This document shows positions 17,712 through 27,016 of a stretch of 64,000 nucleotides of DNA, in pieces. Numbering within the stretch: the stretch's first letter is position 1; each line of letters opens with the position of its first letter. The notes under the pieces were generated by a model, which made no database searches, was not told the DNA's origin, and worked only from the letters and a program-made list of their open reading frames with translations. The translations under genes were made by a program, and so were the position numbers. This DNA comes from Streptomyces sp. CG1 (GTDB lineage: Bacteria; Actinomycetota; Actinomycetes; Streptomycetales; Streptomycetaceae): contig NZ_CP163518.1 in NCBI RefSeq assembly GCF_041080625.1, forward strand, positions 2,108,001 through 2,172,000, in the 5' to 3' direction.

Positions 17712-18665
17712 ATGACCGCCCCCCACTTCTCAGCGCCCCTCGCCGCCCGCCCCACGGTCCGCAAGGCGGTCGTACCCGCCGCCGGACTCGGCACCCGGTT
17801 CCTCCCCGCGACCAAGGCCACCCCGAAGGAGATGCTGCCGGTCGTCGACAAGCCGGCCATCCAGTACGTGGTCGAGGAGGCGGCCGCGGCCGGTCTGGAC
17901 GACATCCTGATGGTCACCGGCCGGCACAAGCGGGCCATCGAGGACCACTTCGACAACGCCTTCGAACTGGAGCAGGCGTTGGCGGCCAAGGGCGACACCG
18001 TACGGCTGGACGCGGTGCGCGATCCGGCGCGGCTCGCCGACATCCATCACATCCGCCAGGGCGACCCGCTCGGCCTCGGCCACGCCGTGCTGTGCGCCCG
18101 CCACCACGTCGGGAACCAGCCCTTCGCGGTCCTCCTCGGCGACGATCTCATCGACGCGCGCGAGACCTTGCTGAGCCGCATGCTGGAAGTCCGCGAGGCC
18201 CACGCGGGCAGCGTGGTGGCACTGATGGAGGTCGACCCGGAGCAGATCCACCTCTACGGCTGCGCGGCGGTGGAGCCGACGGACGAGGAGGGTGTCGTAC
18301 GGGTCACCGGCCTCGTGGAGAAGCCCGCACCCGGCACCGCGCCGAGCCGGTACGCGGTCATCGGCCGCTATGTCCTCGACCCGGTCGTCTTCGACGTCCT
18401 GGAGCGCACCCCGCCGGGTCGCGGCGGCGAGATCCAGCTGACCGACGCCCTGCAGGACCTGGCGGCGGGCGGCACCGTGCACGGGGTCGTCTTCGACGGT
18501 CTGCGCTACGACACCGGGGACAAGGCCGACTATCTGCGCACGGTGGTCCGCCTGGCCTGCGCACGCCCGGACCTCGGACCCGAATTCACCGACTGGCTCA
18601 AGGAGTTCGTGGCCGACCTGGAGGACGGCGAAGCCGACGGCCGGGACGGACGCCGGGCCGCCTGA
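17712..18665 (+). CDS. galU: UTP-glucose-1-phosphate uridylyltransferase
   Basis: The enzyme makes UDP-glucose from UTP and glucose 1-phosphate. The N-terminal nucleotidyltransferase signature AAGLGTRFLPATKATPKEM is intact, followed by VVDKPAIQYVVEEA. Further on are LVEKPAPGTAPSRYAVIGRY and GGEIQLTDALQDL, all typical of bacterial GalU, and the length of 317 residues is normal. The start MTAPHF at 17712 is favoured because family members begin shortly before the signature, but ATG 17703 and GTG 17679 are also in frame and no clear ribosome site separates them. The C-terminus carries a short acidic, Arg-rich tail. It stands alone. UDP-glucose could feed many pathways, possibly including the operon's glycosyltransferase. 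Confidence 0.93.
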   Translation: MTAPHFSAPLAARPTVRKAVVPAAGLGTRFLPATKATPKEMLPVVDKPAIQYVVEEAAAAGLDDILMVTGRHKRAIEDHFDNAFELEQALAAKGDTVRLDAVRDPARLADIHHIRQGDPLGLGHAVLCARHHVGNQPFAVLLGDDLIDARETLLSRMLEVREAHAGSVVALMEVDPEQIHLYGCAAVEPTDEEGVVRVTGLVEKPAPGTAPSRYAVIGRYVLDPVVFDVLERTPPGRGGEIQLTDALQDLAAGGTVHGVVFDGLRYDTGDKADYLRTVVRLACARPDLGPEFTDWLKEFVADLEDGEADGRDGRRAA

Positions 18666-19598
18666 GGCGACGTGCAGACGTGGACGTAACAGACATAGAC
18701 GTACAGAGATACGAGAGGGCCCCGGGCGGGGTCTGTCCCCATACGCCTCGGCGGCCGGGATGAAGGCCGCAGCCGCGTGTGCTTGCCCGGGCTGGCCCCT
18801 CCCAGGGTGGCTTGGTCGCATCCCGGTCCGGCCGTCGGTGCTGCGCCCTTGATACGGGACGGCCGAGAACCGAGGGGCAACGAAAGGGAACCGAGGGGAA
18901 ACGTAAAGGACGCGTGGTGCGCTGAGCCGCTTGGGGATCGCGTGACGGTTCGGCGGCCGTGGGCCGGCCGGGCCCGGTCATGCGGTTCCCCTACGTTCGA
19001 TGTGGCAAGTGATGCCACATTTCCTCAGGGTGGGGCATGAGAACTGCATACAGGGGCCGGCGACCGCGTCCGTCCGGACTGATGAAGAAGCGCGCCTGGG
19101 TGGCGTTGGGAGCGGTCGTCGCGGCAGGCGGCGGTCCGGCAGCACCACCGCGACCGCCTCCTCCGGGCGCGGGCCCGCGTAGTACAAGTCCCACTGAACG
19201 CGGCCGGCCGACGGCCGCGGGCCCTCCGGCGGCCACCAACGCAGGAGACAGCCCCAACTCGCCCCGTTCCAGGGCGAAGTGGAGCGCGTGGACCGACACC
19301 TTGCGCTTACGACGCATCGTCTCCACCGCCTCACAGCGCCGTCCGGCTCACGTCGCAGCGACTCCGGCACATCGCGCGCCAGGACCGGATCGTGCAGGCC
19401 GGCCAGAGGCCGGGCTGCCTTCGCCCCCTCCCCGAAGGGGGCACGCCCAGCAGCACCAAGCGGTCCTCCGCCGCAACTGCACGTCCCGCCCGCCGCTCCG
19501 GTGAACGCCAGGGGCTCTGAATCCGTACGCCACTGCGGCGGTACGGCGCACGACAGCCGATCGCCAGTTCCTCGATCGCTGCCCGACAAAGGGGTCCC
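18666..19598. other. gene-poor region of about 930 bases
   Basis: No reading frame here has convincing protein features or a good ribosome site. Visible structure: a tandem repeat of about 21 bases (18867-18887 and 18888-18909, both beginning GAACCGAGGGG) and a perfect inverted repeat ATGTGGCA-AGTGA-TGCCACAT at 19000-19020. The stretch around 19080-19500 is codon-like in several frames but has no recognisable domain, and may be decayed coding sequence. Confidence 0.5.
19000..19020. promoter_or_regulatory. perfect inverted repeat ATGTGGCA-N5-TGCCACAT
   Basis: Two 8-base arms are separated by AGTGA. The size and symmetry fit an operator for a dimeric regulator. It lies about 580 bases before the hydrolase at 19599, so the controlled gene is unclear. 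Confidence 0.35.
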
Positions 19599-20948
19599 AT
19601 GAAACACCGCCGTCCGCGCCACCGCCGCAGAGTGATCGCCCGAGCCGTCGGTACGGCGGGTACGCTGGCCATCGCTCTGGGTGCGGGGATGACGCCGGCG
19701 ATGGCCGCCACGAAGACGGCCGCCAAGCCCACCGCCACCGGGTTCTCGCCCGACCAGCCCGACCAGGACGACGCGCCCTGGGCGCCCCAGCACGACCAGG
19801 CGCCGCAGCAGCACAAGGCTGTCCGTCCGGAGGCCGCCACACCCCGCGCGGGCACGTCCGCCCTTCAGCTCAGTCTGCCCGCGCCGACCGGACGCCATGG
19901 CGTGGGCACGTTCAGCCTGCACCTCGTCGACAAGTCCCGCACGGACCCATACGTGCCCGGCAACAAGCCGCGCGAGCTGATGGTGTCGTTCTGGTACCCG
20001 GCCGCCTCCACCCGCGGTCACTACGCGGCGCCGTGGATGCCGTCAGTCTCCGGCGCCCACTTCCTCGCCTCCCAGGGCCTGACGCCACAACAGGTGACGT
20101 TGCCGAAGACCGCAGGCCATGTCCTCGCCCCCGTCGACACCAAGCTCGGCAAACTGCCCGTCCTGCTGTACTCCAGCGGGCTGCACTCGGACCGCGCGAG
20201 GGGCACCGTGCTCGCCGAGGACCTCGCCAGCCGCGGCTACCTCGTCGTCACCGTCGACCACACCCACGACGCCAACGAGGTGGAGTTCCCGGGCGGACGT
20301 CTCGAGGTCAACACCATGCCGGCCGGCGCGCACTCCTCCGACACGCTCAACGTGCGCGCCGCCGACATCCACTTCGTCATCAACCAGCTCGCCGCGATCG
20401 ACAAAGGCGCCAACCCGGACGTCGACCACGCCAGGCTCCCCACCGGGCTGTCGCACGCCGTGGACATGTCCCGCATCGGGATGTTCGGTGCTTCGCTGGG
20501 CGGCGGGGCGGTCGACACCGCCATGCAACTCGACCACCGGATCCGCGCCGGCGCGGACCTGGACGGCCAGTTCTTCGGCTCGGCGCCGAGGAAGAACCTG
20601 GACCGCCCCTTCATGCTCTTCAGCTCCGGCACCCACAACCGCAACAACGACGGTTCGTGGCGCACGCTGTGGTCGCATCTGAAGGGATACCGGGTCGACA
20701 TCCAGCTCCACGGCGCGGCGCACGTGTCGTTCATCGACGACGAGGCGCTGGCACCCCAGGAGGCGAGCCTGCTCAGGCTCACCCCGGCCCAGCTCCAGCA
20801 GGTGTACGGCACGATCGACCCCAACCGCGCGATCGAGATCCAGCGCGTCTACCTCGCCGCCTTCTTCGACCAGGAACTGCGCCACCGGCACGGCACCCTG
20901 CTCGACGGGCCCGACAAGAAATACCCGGAGATCTCCTTCGTCCGCTGA
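19599..20948 (+). CDS. secreted PAF-acetylhydrolase-like alpha/beta hydrolase
   Basis: The protein has 449 residues. The N-terminus is an Arg-rich export signal (HRRPRHRRRVIARAVG, hydrophobic core, cleavage likely after TPAMA). The mature part matches the PAF-acetylhydrolase/lipase type: LMVSFWYPA, then LPVLLYSSGLHSDRARGTVLAED, the nucleophile elbow GMFGASLGGGAVD (Ser in GASLGG, ~residue 293), the acid region AGADLDGQFFG, and a C-terminal His in LHGAAHVSFIDD. The family cleaves short or oxidised acyl chains from phospholipids or related esters outside the cell. AAAGGGG lies about 6 bases before the ATG. It is followed at once by a strong 30-base palindrome, so it is a single-gene unit. Confidence 0.85.
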   Translation: MKHRRPRHRRRVIARAVGTAGTLAIALGAGMTPAMAATKTAAKPTATGFSPDQPDQDDAPWAPQHDQAPQQHKAVRPEAATPRAGTSALQLSLPAPTGRHGVGTFSLHLVDKSRTDPYVPGNKPRELMVSFWYPAASTRGHYAAPWMPSVSGAHFLASQGLTPQQVTLPKTAGHVLAPVDTKLGKLPVLLYSSGLHSDRARGTVLAEDLASRGYLVVTVDHTHDANEVEFPGGRLEVNTMPAGAHSSDTLNVRAADIHFVINQLAAIDKGANPDVDHARLPTGLSHAVDMSRIGMFGASLGGGAVDTAMQLDHRIRAGADLDGQFFGSAPRKNLDRPFMLFSSGTHNRNNDGSWRTLWSHLKGYRVDIQLHGAAHVSFIDDEALAPQEASLLRLTPAQLQQVYGTIDPNRAIEIQRVYLAAFFDQELRHRHGTLLDGPDKKYPEISFVR

Positions 20949-20952
20949 CCCG

Positions 20953-20982
20953 GGCATCCGAAGGGCCGGCCCTTCGGATGCC
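20953..20982. terminator. 30-base perfect palindrome after the PAF-acetylhydrolase gene
   Basis: GGCATCCGAAGGGCC is followed directly by its exact reverse complement. It begins 5 bases after the stop at 20948 and can act as a bidirectional terminator, separating this gene from the convergent thioesterase gene. No T-run is present, as is common in Streptomyces. Nothing else is seen in 20983-21113. Confidence 0.7.
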
Positions 20983-21113
20983 ACCGGCCTCTGGAACTCC
21001 TCGTCACATGCCACGACCCGGAGGACGACCCCCCGCACGACCTGCCAGGCCCGGACCGGGCGGCCCGCAACAGGTCTTCGGGGCTTCGGGCCTCCGGCAG
21101 CTCTCGTGAGCCC

Positions 21114-21566
21114 TCAACCATTCAGCCGCAAGGTCCATACAACCGTCATCTCACCAGTGACGGCCCCGTCCTCGCGCTGAATGGCGATACTGACCGGAAA
21201 CTCCGGCCGCCCGCCTGCGTCAAGCTCGGCAACGACCTCCGCCGCCGGGCGGCCCAGGGTCGCCGTGGCCGTCACCGGCCCCATGGCCAGCTTCTTGTAA
21301 CCGATCTCGGCCCGTACCGCGAGCGGCACCGCGCGCGAAAGCTGATCACCGAAGGCGGTGAGCACGATGGCCCCACTGGCAGACTCGGCCAGAGTGAACA
21401 TGGCGCCGGCGTGGGGGCCGCCGATGTGATTGTGGAAGTCCGGCTGGTCCGGCAGCCGGAGCACGGCACGCTCCGCAGTCACCTCGACGAACTCCAGGTT
21501 CAGGGTGCGCACCATCGGAACCGCGGTGGCCAGCATTTCGCCCATCGAGGGGCTCTCAGTAGTCAT
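21114..21566 (-). CDS. DUF4442 / PaaI-type hotdog thioesterase
   Basis: This 150-residue protein has the hotdog-fold pattern of DUF4442 and PaaI-like acyl-CoA thioesterases. The segment FHNHIGGPHAGAMFTLAESASGAIV contains the helix-start motif with the conserved His and Gly. A later strand, EIGYKKLAMGPVTATATL, and the C-terminal GEMTVVWTLRLNG also fit. ATG 21566 (MTTESPS) is preferred over a longer in-frame start at 21611, whose extra residues are unlike the family. Predicted function is hydrolysis of a small acyl-CoA. It stands alone and convergent to the preceding gene. Nothing is seen in 21567-21722. Confidence 0.75.
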   Translation of the reverse strand: MTTESPSMGEMLATAVPMVRTLNLEFVEVTAERAVLRLPDQPDFHNHIGGPHAGAMFTLAESASGAIVLTAFGDQLSRAVPLAVRAEIGYKKLAMGPVTATATLGRPAAEVVAELDAGGRPEFPVSIAIQREDGAVTGEMTVVWTLRLNG

Positions 21567-21722
21567 GGACCGGATGTTACCGGTGAGTAGTTTCGCTGAC
21601 CAGCCCCGCACGCCCCACCCGCCGTTCCACCACCGCGGAAGCCACCCCCGGAGGCCGGCAGCCAGGCGGTCGCCGTGCGGGTCCTCCCTCGAGGACCGGC
21701 GTCGGGATCGATCGGCGTGCCG

Positions 21723-24700
21723 TTACGACGTGCCGGTGGCCACGGTGTCGATCGTGTCCGGGACGTTGGGATGTTCACAGGGCGGGGTGTACCTCTCGGA
21801 GGGCACATACTTCTGCCACTCCTCCCGATTGATCACATCGCCGACGGCCGTGCACAGTTGGCGCTCGTCGTCTTCGGGTTCGGCGCTCCACACGTCCACC
21901 GACCCGGAGATCGTGGCGACCAGGAAGTGCCCGGTGGGGCTGAAGGCGACGGTTCCCGAGAGGCTGAGCGAGTCCTGGTATGCCATTCCCCCCTGGGGGA
22001 CGGGAGCCCGCGGATCGGTGACGTCCCACAGCGCCACACGCCCGCGGCCGTCCTCCGGACCGACGACGTTGCCCGAGTCGCCTTCCTCCACGAAGGCGAG
22101 GGTGCGTCCGTCGGGGCTGAACGACGCGGCGGCCGAACCGGCTCCAGGCGACCGGATGATGCTGGTGGTGCGGGTGATCCGGTCACCGTCCACTTTCCAC
22201 AGCCGGATCGTGCCGCTGGCGTCACCGACCGCGATCCACCGGCCGTCGGGACGGAACACAGTAGCCGATGTCAGGCCGCCCGGTGTCAGAGGGTAGGTCG
22301 GCCGGACGGCGGGGTGGCGGGGATCGGAGATGTTCCACGACAGCAGTGCGTCGGCGGTGTTCGCGGTGAGCAGACGGCCGTCGGGCGAGACCGCGACCTG
22401 AAACGCGTCGGCGGGCAGTCGGGCGATCCGCTGCGGGTGGGCCCGGTCGTGCACGTCGAACAGCTTCACCGACGGCCCGGCAGGGTAGTGGCCGCCCGCG
22501 TAGTCGTTGTTGTCGGCCACGGCCATGGTCCGGCCGTCCGGGCTGAAGGCCACGCTGACCGCACCCCGGTCGATGGTGTCGATGGTGGCGAGCACGGGAG
22601 CGCCCGCACGAGTCGTGTCGCGCAGTCGGAGAACCGGCTTCCCGGTGGCGGTGTGCTCACTGTCGGCCAGAACCGTGCTGTCGGGCGTGAATGCGGCAGC
22701 CGACGCTCCGACATCACCGCCCGGCAGGCCGGCCAGCACATGGTGACCTCTGCTGCCGGTGAGGTCGGTGAGCTGCCCGAAGTCCCCGCCGACCACGGCG
22801 AGCAGCCTCCTCCGTCCGCCGCTGATCACGGCCTTTCCCTCGAAGCCGTTCGGTACCTGGCCGTAACTGCCGTCGGCACCCGGCTGGTAGGGGTCGCCGA
22901 CGTCCCACTGCTGGACACCGTTGCTGGTCGCGTGCAGCACTACATCGCTGCGGGGCTCGAACAGCGCGGGGCCGTTGTGCGCGTACTGGACACCCGGCAG
23001 TTGGTGGACGGGTACCACGTGTGCCATGTCGTGTGCCTGCCAGAGTGCCAGTGACCCGGTGTCGGCATTGCAGACCGTGGCGAAGACACGTCCGTCTCCG
23101 TTGAAGGAGACCGACTGAAGACCCTTGCGGCAGTCATCGCCGACAGGACCCATCGTCGCCACATCGGCGTCGGGGGCGGCGAGCAGACGCGGCTGGGAAG
23201 GGGCCTTGACGCTCCACAGCCGGACCGCGCTGTGCGCGTCACCCGGCCCGGCCAGGACCGTCCCGTCAGGGCTGAACGCGATCGGGTGGGCCATCGGCCG
23301 ATACGTCGAGTAAGTGTCGACCTCGATCTGGTCCTTGCCCGGGATGGCTTCGGCTCGTGGCGGGTGCGTGGGCTCGCCCAGATCCCACAGCCGTACCAGG
23401 TGGTCGGTTCCGTGACTGGCCAGCAGGCGGCGGGACGGGGAGAACGCCAGAGAGTCGATGCTTCCGCGGTGGCCGGTCAAGGACGGGAGCGGCCGTGGCG
23501 TGGCGGGTGCCGAGATGTCCCAGAGCCGGATGGCACCGTCCGGGCCGCCTGCGGCGACCAGCCGCGCGTCCGCGCTGACGGCGACGGCGGCGACGCCCCG
23601 TGCTCCAGCCGGAAGGGTGGCGAGCGGCGCTGGGCGCGTCCGATCAGCCAGGGACCAGAGCCTTACGGAGCCGCTCCGCGTGCCTGCCGCGAGCACCAGT
23701 CCGTCCCGGCTGACCGCCAGCGGGCCCGCCGCGACGCCCGTGATGCGGCCGATCTGGCCACCGGAAGCGTTCCAGACGGCGATGTCCGTGCCGGTGGACA
23801 GGAGCAGGGTGCGGGCGTCGCCGGTGACGGCCAGATCGAGCGCGGGGTCGGAGCGGTCGAAAATCCCCGGCGCCTCCAGTGCGGCGAGCATGCCGGCGGT
23901 GCCGACGGCCGGGTCCATTCGGTAGGCGGCGATGGCGAGTTGCTTGGCCAGGCCGGGCTGGGATCTGAGCAGGCTCTGTGCCTCGGCGGCGACCGTCCGG
24001 GCGCGAGCGCTGCGACCTTGTGCGAGGGCCTGGCCGCGCTCGACGAAGGCGGCGACCGCGGTGCCGGAGGCGATGAGTGCCAGGACCATCACCAACGCCA
24101 CCCCGACGCGGCGCAGTCGGCGGCGCCGGGTCTCGGCGGCGTGCGACAGGCTGAGGAACACGGCGATGTCGGCGGGCAGCCCGCGCCGCGCGGACCACGA
24201 CATGCCCTCGGCGAGGTCGGTGCCGTCCAGCAGGTCGGCCGGGCGCCCGGACCCGCTCCACACCGCATGCTGTTCGCGGGCGCGGCGCAGCCAGTCCTGG
24301 AACTGGCGGTCGTCAGCGACCCAATCGCGCAGCTTTCCCCATTCGCGGATGAGCGCGTCGTGGATGAGTTCGGCCACCACCGGCTGTTCGGGGTCGTTCT
24401 CCGGCCGGCCCGGAAGACGCACCGCGCGGGTGGTGACGATGCGGTGCCGGGTGAGGGCGGACAGCGTGTCGTCCGCACGTGTGAGCTGTTCGTCATCCGG
24501 GACGTCGGTCATCGTGGCGACGGCAAGCTCGCGCAGTGTCAGCACCGGAACCTGCTGGCGCACGGCCGGGATGTCGTGGGCCTCGTCCGCAGGCCGCACC
24601 AGTGCCGTCAGGATCCGCTGCGCGACAGGCCGCCGCTCGGCGGGCAGGCCACGGACGGCGTCGTCGCACCAGGAGGCCAGGCTGCCGGTGACCTGGCCGA

Positions 24701-26165
24701 TGGCCTGGTAGGCATCGTGCGTGAGGTATCCGTCAACGCGTCGCTGCCACAACTGGCTCAGCGTGAGCTCCAGGAGTGGCAGCACGGTGACCGGCGCCCG
24801 CAGGCTCGCGGAGCCCTCGCTTCCGGAAGCCAGAATGTCGGCGACGATCCGCTCCGGGAGCCCTTCTTCGAGGTGCGCGCCCGCCGCTCGGGCAGGCAGC
24901 GTGATCATGGCGTTGAGGTCCTGGGCGTCCAGCGTCGCGGGAACGTTCACCAGTCCCGGCGCCACGGCGTCGAGCAGTCCGGGGGCGAGCGCGGCCAGCC
25001 TCGGATAGAAGTCGTCCCTCATGACCAGCAGCACACCCAGCGCGGCGGACGAGGTGAGCGCGGTGGTGAGCTGTCGCAGTGCCGTCAGGTGGCGGTCGCC
25101 GGAGGGCCCCTTGGCGATGGCGTGCGTCAGCAGCTCCTCGAACTGGTCGATGACCAGCAGGACCCGGTCGGAGCCGGGTTCCGCGGTGAGCAGGCGGTCC
25201 ACGGCAGCGACGATCCCGTCGTCGGCCGAGCCGACCAGCCCGGCCCGTTCGATCTCAGCCGGCAGATCCTGCTCCGGGCGCACCACGACGGGCAGCCATC
25301 GGTCACTGCCCGGCAGACGGCCCGCGGCCAGCGCCGGGAGCACCCCGGCCTGGACCAGGGAGGACTTGCCCGCGCCGGACGGCCCGAGCAGCAGCACAGC
25401 GCGGCGCTGCCCGGCCAGGGCTGCCAGCACCCGCTCGACAGCGGCATCCCGGCCGTGGAACCAAGCGGCGTGCTCGGCGGTGAACGGCTCCAGTTCCCGG
25501 TAGGGATGTACGTCGTCGCGTACGGCCAGCTGCGGCCAAACCTCCCGCAGCACCTCGGTGGGGGTGGCGTAGGCGATGCCGAGGCCCTTCAGGTGCGCAT
25601 CGGGAGCTGTGATGGCGGTGACCATGCCGAGGACCCGGCCGGTCTGCTCGTCGAGCACCGGTGCACCGCTGAAGCCGGTTGTCAGGTCGTTGGCGTCGGT
25701 CAGCTGCAGCAGCAAACTGCCGCCCTCGTCGGCGTCGACGGAACCGGGCGCCAGCAGATGACCAGCCGTACCGTAGCCGTGATGACCGCCGGGCGGCGCC
25801 TGGCTGGGGAAGCCGAATGAACGCACACGGTGCCCCTGGCAGCCTTCAGCAGAACCCAGTGGCAGCGGTGCAACGCCTGAGGGCCCCTGCGCAAGGCGTA
25901 TCACCGCAACGTCCTCGGCGGCGGGGGCGCGCCACGGCTCGGCGAGCACCTGACCCTGTGCGCGCGGTACGCCGGGGGCCTGTGGGAAGGCGACATGCAA
26001 GGTGCCGTCCGGGCCGCTTCGGGCGGCGGCGACTACGTGGGCACAGGTGACCACGATTGCATCCGCGACGAGGAAGCCCGCGCCGGCCACCGCGCCTTCC
26101 GAGTCGAGGATCTGGGCGACTGCGGCGGACAGCTGACTGTCAGTCACCGATCTGCCGGCGTCCAC
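21723..26165 (-). CDS. trypsin-like protease / STAND NTPase / WD40 protein (conflict-system effector-sensor)
   Basis: This 1480-residue protein carries, in order: a trypsin-like domain at ~20-215 with His in VTCAHVV (43), Asp in AEDVAVI (85) and Ser in TGFSGAPV (166), so the triad is complete; a STAND-type P-loop NTPase with FHGRD, Walker A GPSGAGKSS (261-269) and Walker B VLLVIDQFEEL (~335-345); one membrane-like segment at ~685-705; and about a dozen WD40 repeats from ~780 to 1450 (VAFSPDGRTMAV, LWDVTDP and similar). The GTG start follows GGAAGG by 8 bases and lies 4 bases after the stop of the trypsin-co-occurring gene, so they form one operon. Such architectures are known in bacterial conflict systems. 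The trigger and target here are unknown. Confidence 0.9.
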   Translation of the reverse strand: MDAGRSVTDSQLSAAVAQILDSEGAVAGAGFLVADAIVVTCAHVVAAARSGPDGTLHVAFPQAPGVPRAQGQVLAEPWRAPAAEDVAVIRLAQGPSGVAPLPLGSAEGCQGHRVRSFGFPSQAPPGGHHGYGTAGHLLAPGSVDADEGGSLLLQLTDANDLTTGFSGAPVLDEQTGRVLGMVTAITAPDAHLKGLGIAYATPTEVLREVWPQLAVRDDVHPYRELEPFTAEHAAWFHGRDAAVERVLAALAGQRRAVLLLGPSGAGKSSLVQAGVLPALAAGRLPGSDRWLPVVVRPEQDLPAEIERAGLVGSADDGIVAAVDRLLTAEPGSDRVLLVIDQFEELLTHAIAKGPSGDRHLTALRQLTTALTSSAALGVLLVMRDDFYPRLAALAPGLLDAVAPGLVNVPATLDAQDLNAMITLPARAAGAHLEEGLPERIVADILASGSEGSASLRAPVTVLPLLELTLSQLWQRRVDGYLTHDAYQAIGQVTGSLASWCDDAVRGLPAERRPVAQRILTALVRPADEAHDIPAVRQQVPVLTLRELAVATMTDVPDDEQLTRADDTLSALTRHRIVTTRAVRLPGRPENDPEQPVVAELIHDALIREWGKLRDWVADDRQFQDWLRRAREQHAVWSGSGRPADLLDGTDLAEGMSWSARRGLPADIAVFLSLSHAAETRRRRLRRVGVALVMVLALIASGTAVAAFVERGQALAQGRSARARTVAAEAQSLLRSQPGLAKQLAIAAYRMDPAVGTAGMLAALEAPGIFDRSDPALDLAVTGDARTLLLSTGTDIAVWNASGGQIGRITGVAAGPLAVSRDGLVLAAGTRSGSVRLWSLADRTRPAPLATLPAGARGVAAVAVSADARLVAAGGPDGAIRLWDISAPATPRPLPSLTGHRGSIDSLAFSPSRRLLASHGTDHLVRLWDLGEPTHPPRAEAIPGKDQIEVDTYSTYRPMAHPIAFSPDGTVLAGPGDAHSAVRLWSVKAPSQPRLLAAPDADVATMGPVGDDCRKGLQSVSFNGDGRVFATVCNADTGSLALWQAHDMAHVVPVHQLPGVQYAHNGPALFEPRSDVVLHATSNGVQQWDVGDPYQPGADGSYGQVPNGFEGKAVISGGRRRLLAVVGGDFGQLTDLTGSRGHHVLAGLPGGDVGASAAAFTPDSTVLADSEHTATGKPVLRLRDTTRAGAPVLATIDTIDRGAVSVAFSPDGRTMAVADNNDYAGGHYPAGPSVKLFDVHDRAHPQRIARLPADAFQVAVSPDGRLLTANTADALLSWNISDPRHPAVRPTYPLTPGGLTSATVFRPDGRWIAVGDASGTIRLWKVDGDRITRTTSIIRSPGAGSAAASFSPDGRTLAFVEEGDSGNVVGPEDGRGRVALWDVTDPRAPVPQGGMAYQDSLSLSGTVAFSPTGHFLVATISGSVDVWSAEPEDDERQLCTAVGDVINREEWQKYVPSERYTPPCEHPNVPDTIDTVATGTS

Positions 26166-26169
26166 GGAG

Positions 26170-26511
26170 TCAGCCTTCCGTACCGGTGTCCGACTCGGCG
26201 CGCCGCCATGTCGCCTTGATCCTGAGGTGGCACGCGGTCTCGCCCTTGGTGATCACGACGCCGGCCTGGCAGGACAGATCAACGCCGAACTCCACCTCGA
26301 CTTCGGCGGGCCCGGCTCTGCGTAACTGCTCCAACGCTGCCCGAGCGGTCTCAGTGACGGGGCCAAGGGCCGCCTGCAGGCTCGTCGGCAGATCATGGAT
26401 GGCGTCGCCGATCCTGCCGGCCTTCACCGGCCCGTCCGAGTCCACCCCGACCGCCGTCTCGACCAAGACCGATCCGCCGTCGTCCAACGCCATGCGAGCA
26501 AGAACAGCCAC
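26170..26511 (-). CDS. trypsin-co-occurring domain (CU044_2847-type) protein
   Basis: This small protein of 113 residues begins at the GTG at 26511, chosen because GGAGGG lies 6 bases upstream; longer readings run into non-coding sequence. It resembles the CU044_2847/trypsin-co-occurring family: LDDGGSVLVETAV at the start, VEVEFGVDLSCQAGVVITKGE in the middle and HLRIKATWRR at the end, giving a beta-rich domain around one helix. Family members are regularly encoded next to trypsin-STAND proteins, as here, where the next start lies 4 bases after its stop. It probably regulates or is a substrate of the protease. The family call is from memory of the motif pattern; the operon linkage is direct. 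Confidence 0.75.
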   Translation of the reverse strand: MAVLARMALDDGGSVLVETAVGVDSDGPVKAGRIGDAIHDLPTSLQAALGPVTETARAALEQLRRAGPAEVEVEFGVDLSCQAGVVITKGETACHLRIKATWRRAESDTGTEG

Positions 26512-27016
26512 GCACTTCCCTCCGCCCCACGCCGCCTCTCCATTTGCAAGCGAACATGACCCTAGCCGAGCGATCCGCCGACTTGCACCTGTTTCACAAC
26601 TCCCCTTCCAGGGGCAACGGCCGCCCCTATAAGGGTAGTTGAGGATCCGGCAGCCCTCCAGGACCAGGGCGAGCCGGTTCAACTGCTCGGCGAAGCGGGC
26701 GGCGTGCAGGTCGCCGCGTGGCCGATGCTCTGGAACGGGCGCGTACGTCTGGGCCAACGGCGGGTTCGCCGTTCTCCCGAAGTGATGGACGGCAGGGCCC
26801 ACCGCGCGGCTGATGAACTCCCGCGCTCCGGGGTGACCTCGACCCACTCCAGAACCGGAATATTCAGTTCGTCATCCGGTCTGCGCTCACGCCGTGCACG
26901 TTACTCGCAAGTAGCAGAAACTGACCCGTACCCGTTGCCGCCCATCCCGCTTCGCTACCACCCTGACGAGGGCCGGTGACCGAATCGTGTCCCTGACAGC
27001 ACTAGGGTTACTGGCC
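26512..27016. other. intergenic region with possible decayed coding sequence
   Basis: About 500 bases between divergent genes. On the minus strand, 26640-26860 reads as a fairly coding-like stretch (FISRAVGPAVHHFG, HAARFAEQLNRLALVLEG) but has no proper start or recognised family and needs a frame change at its upstream end. It may be a gene remnant. The part next to 26511 should hold the promoter of the conflict operon; I cannot assign one firmly. Confidence 0.35.

Noticed and set aside
18978-20021. Minus-strand frame of 347 residues overlapping the PAF-acetylhydrolase gene
   Set aside because: It is antisense to a clear secreted hydrolase, low in complexity, and has no motif.
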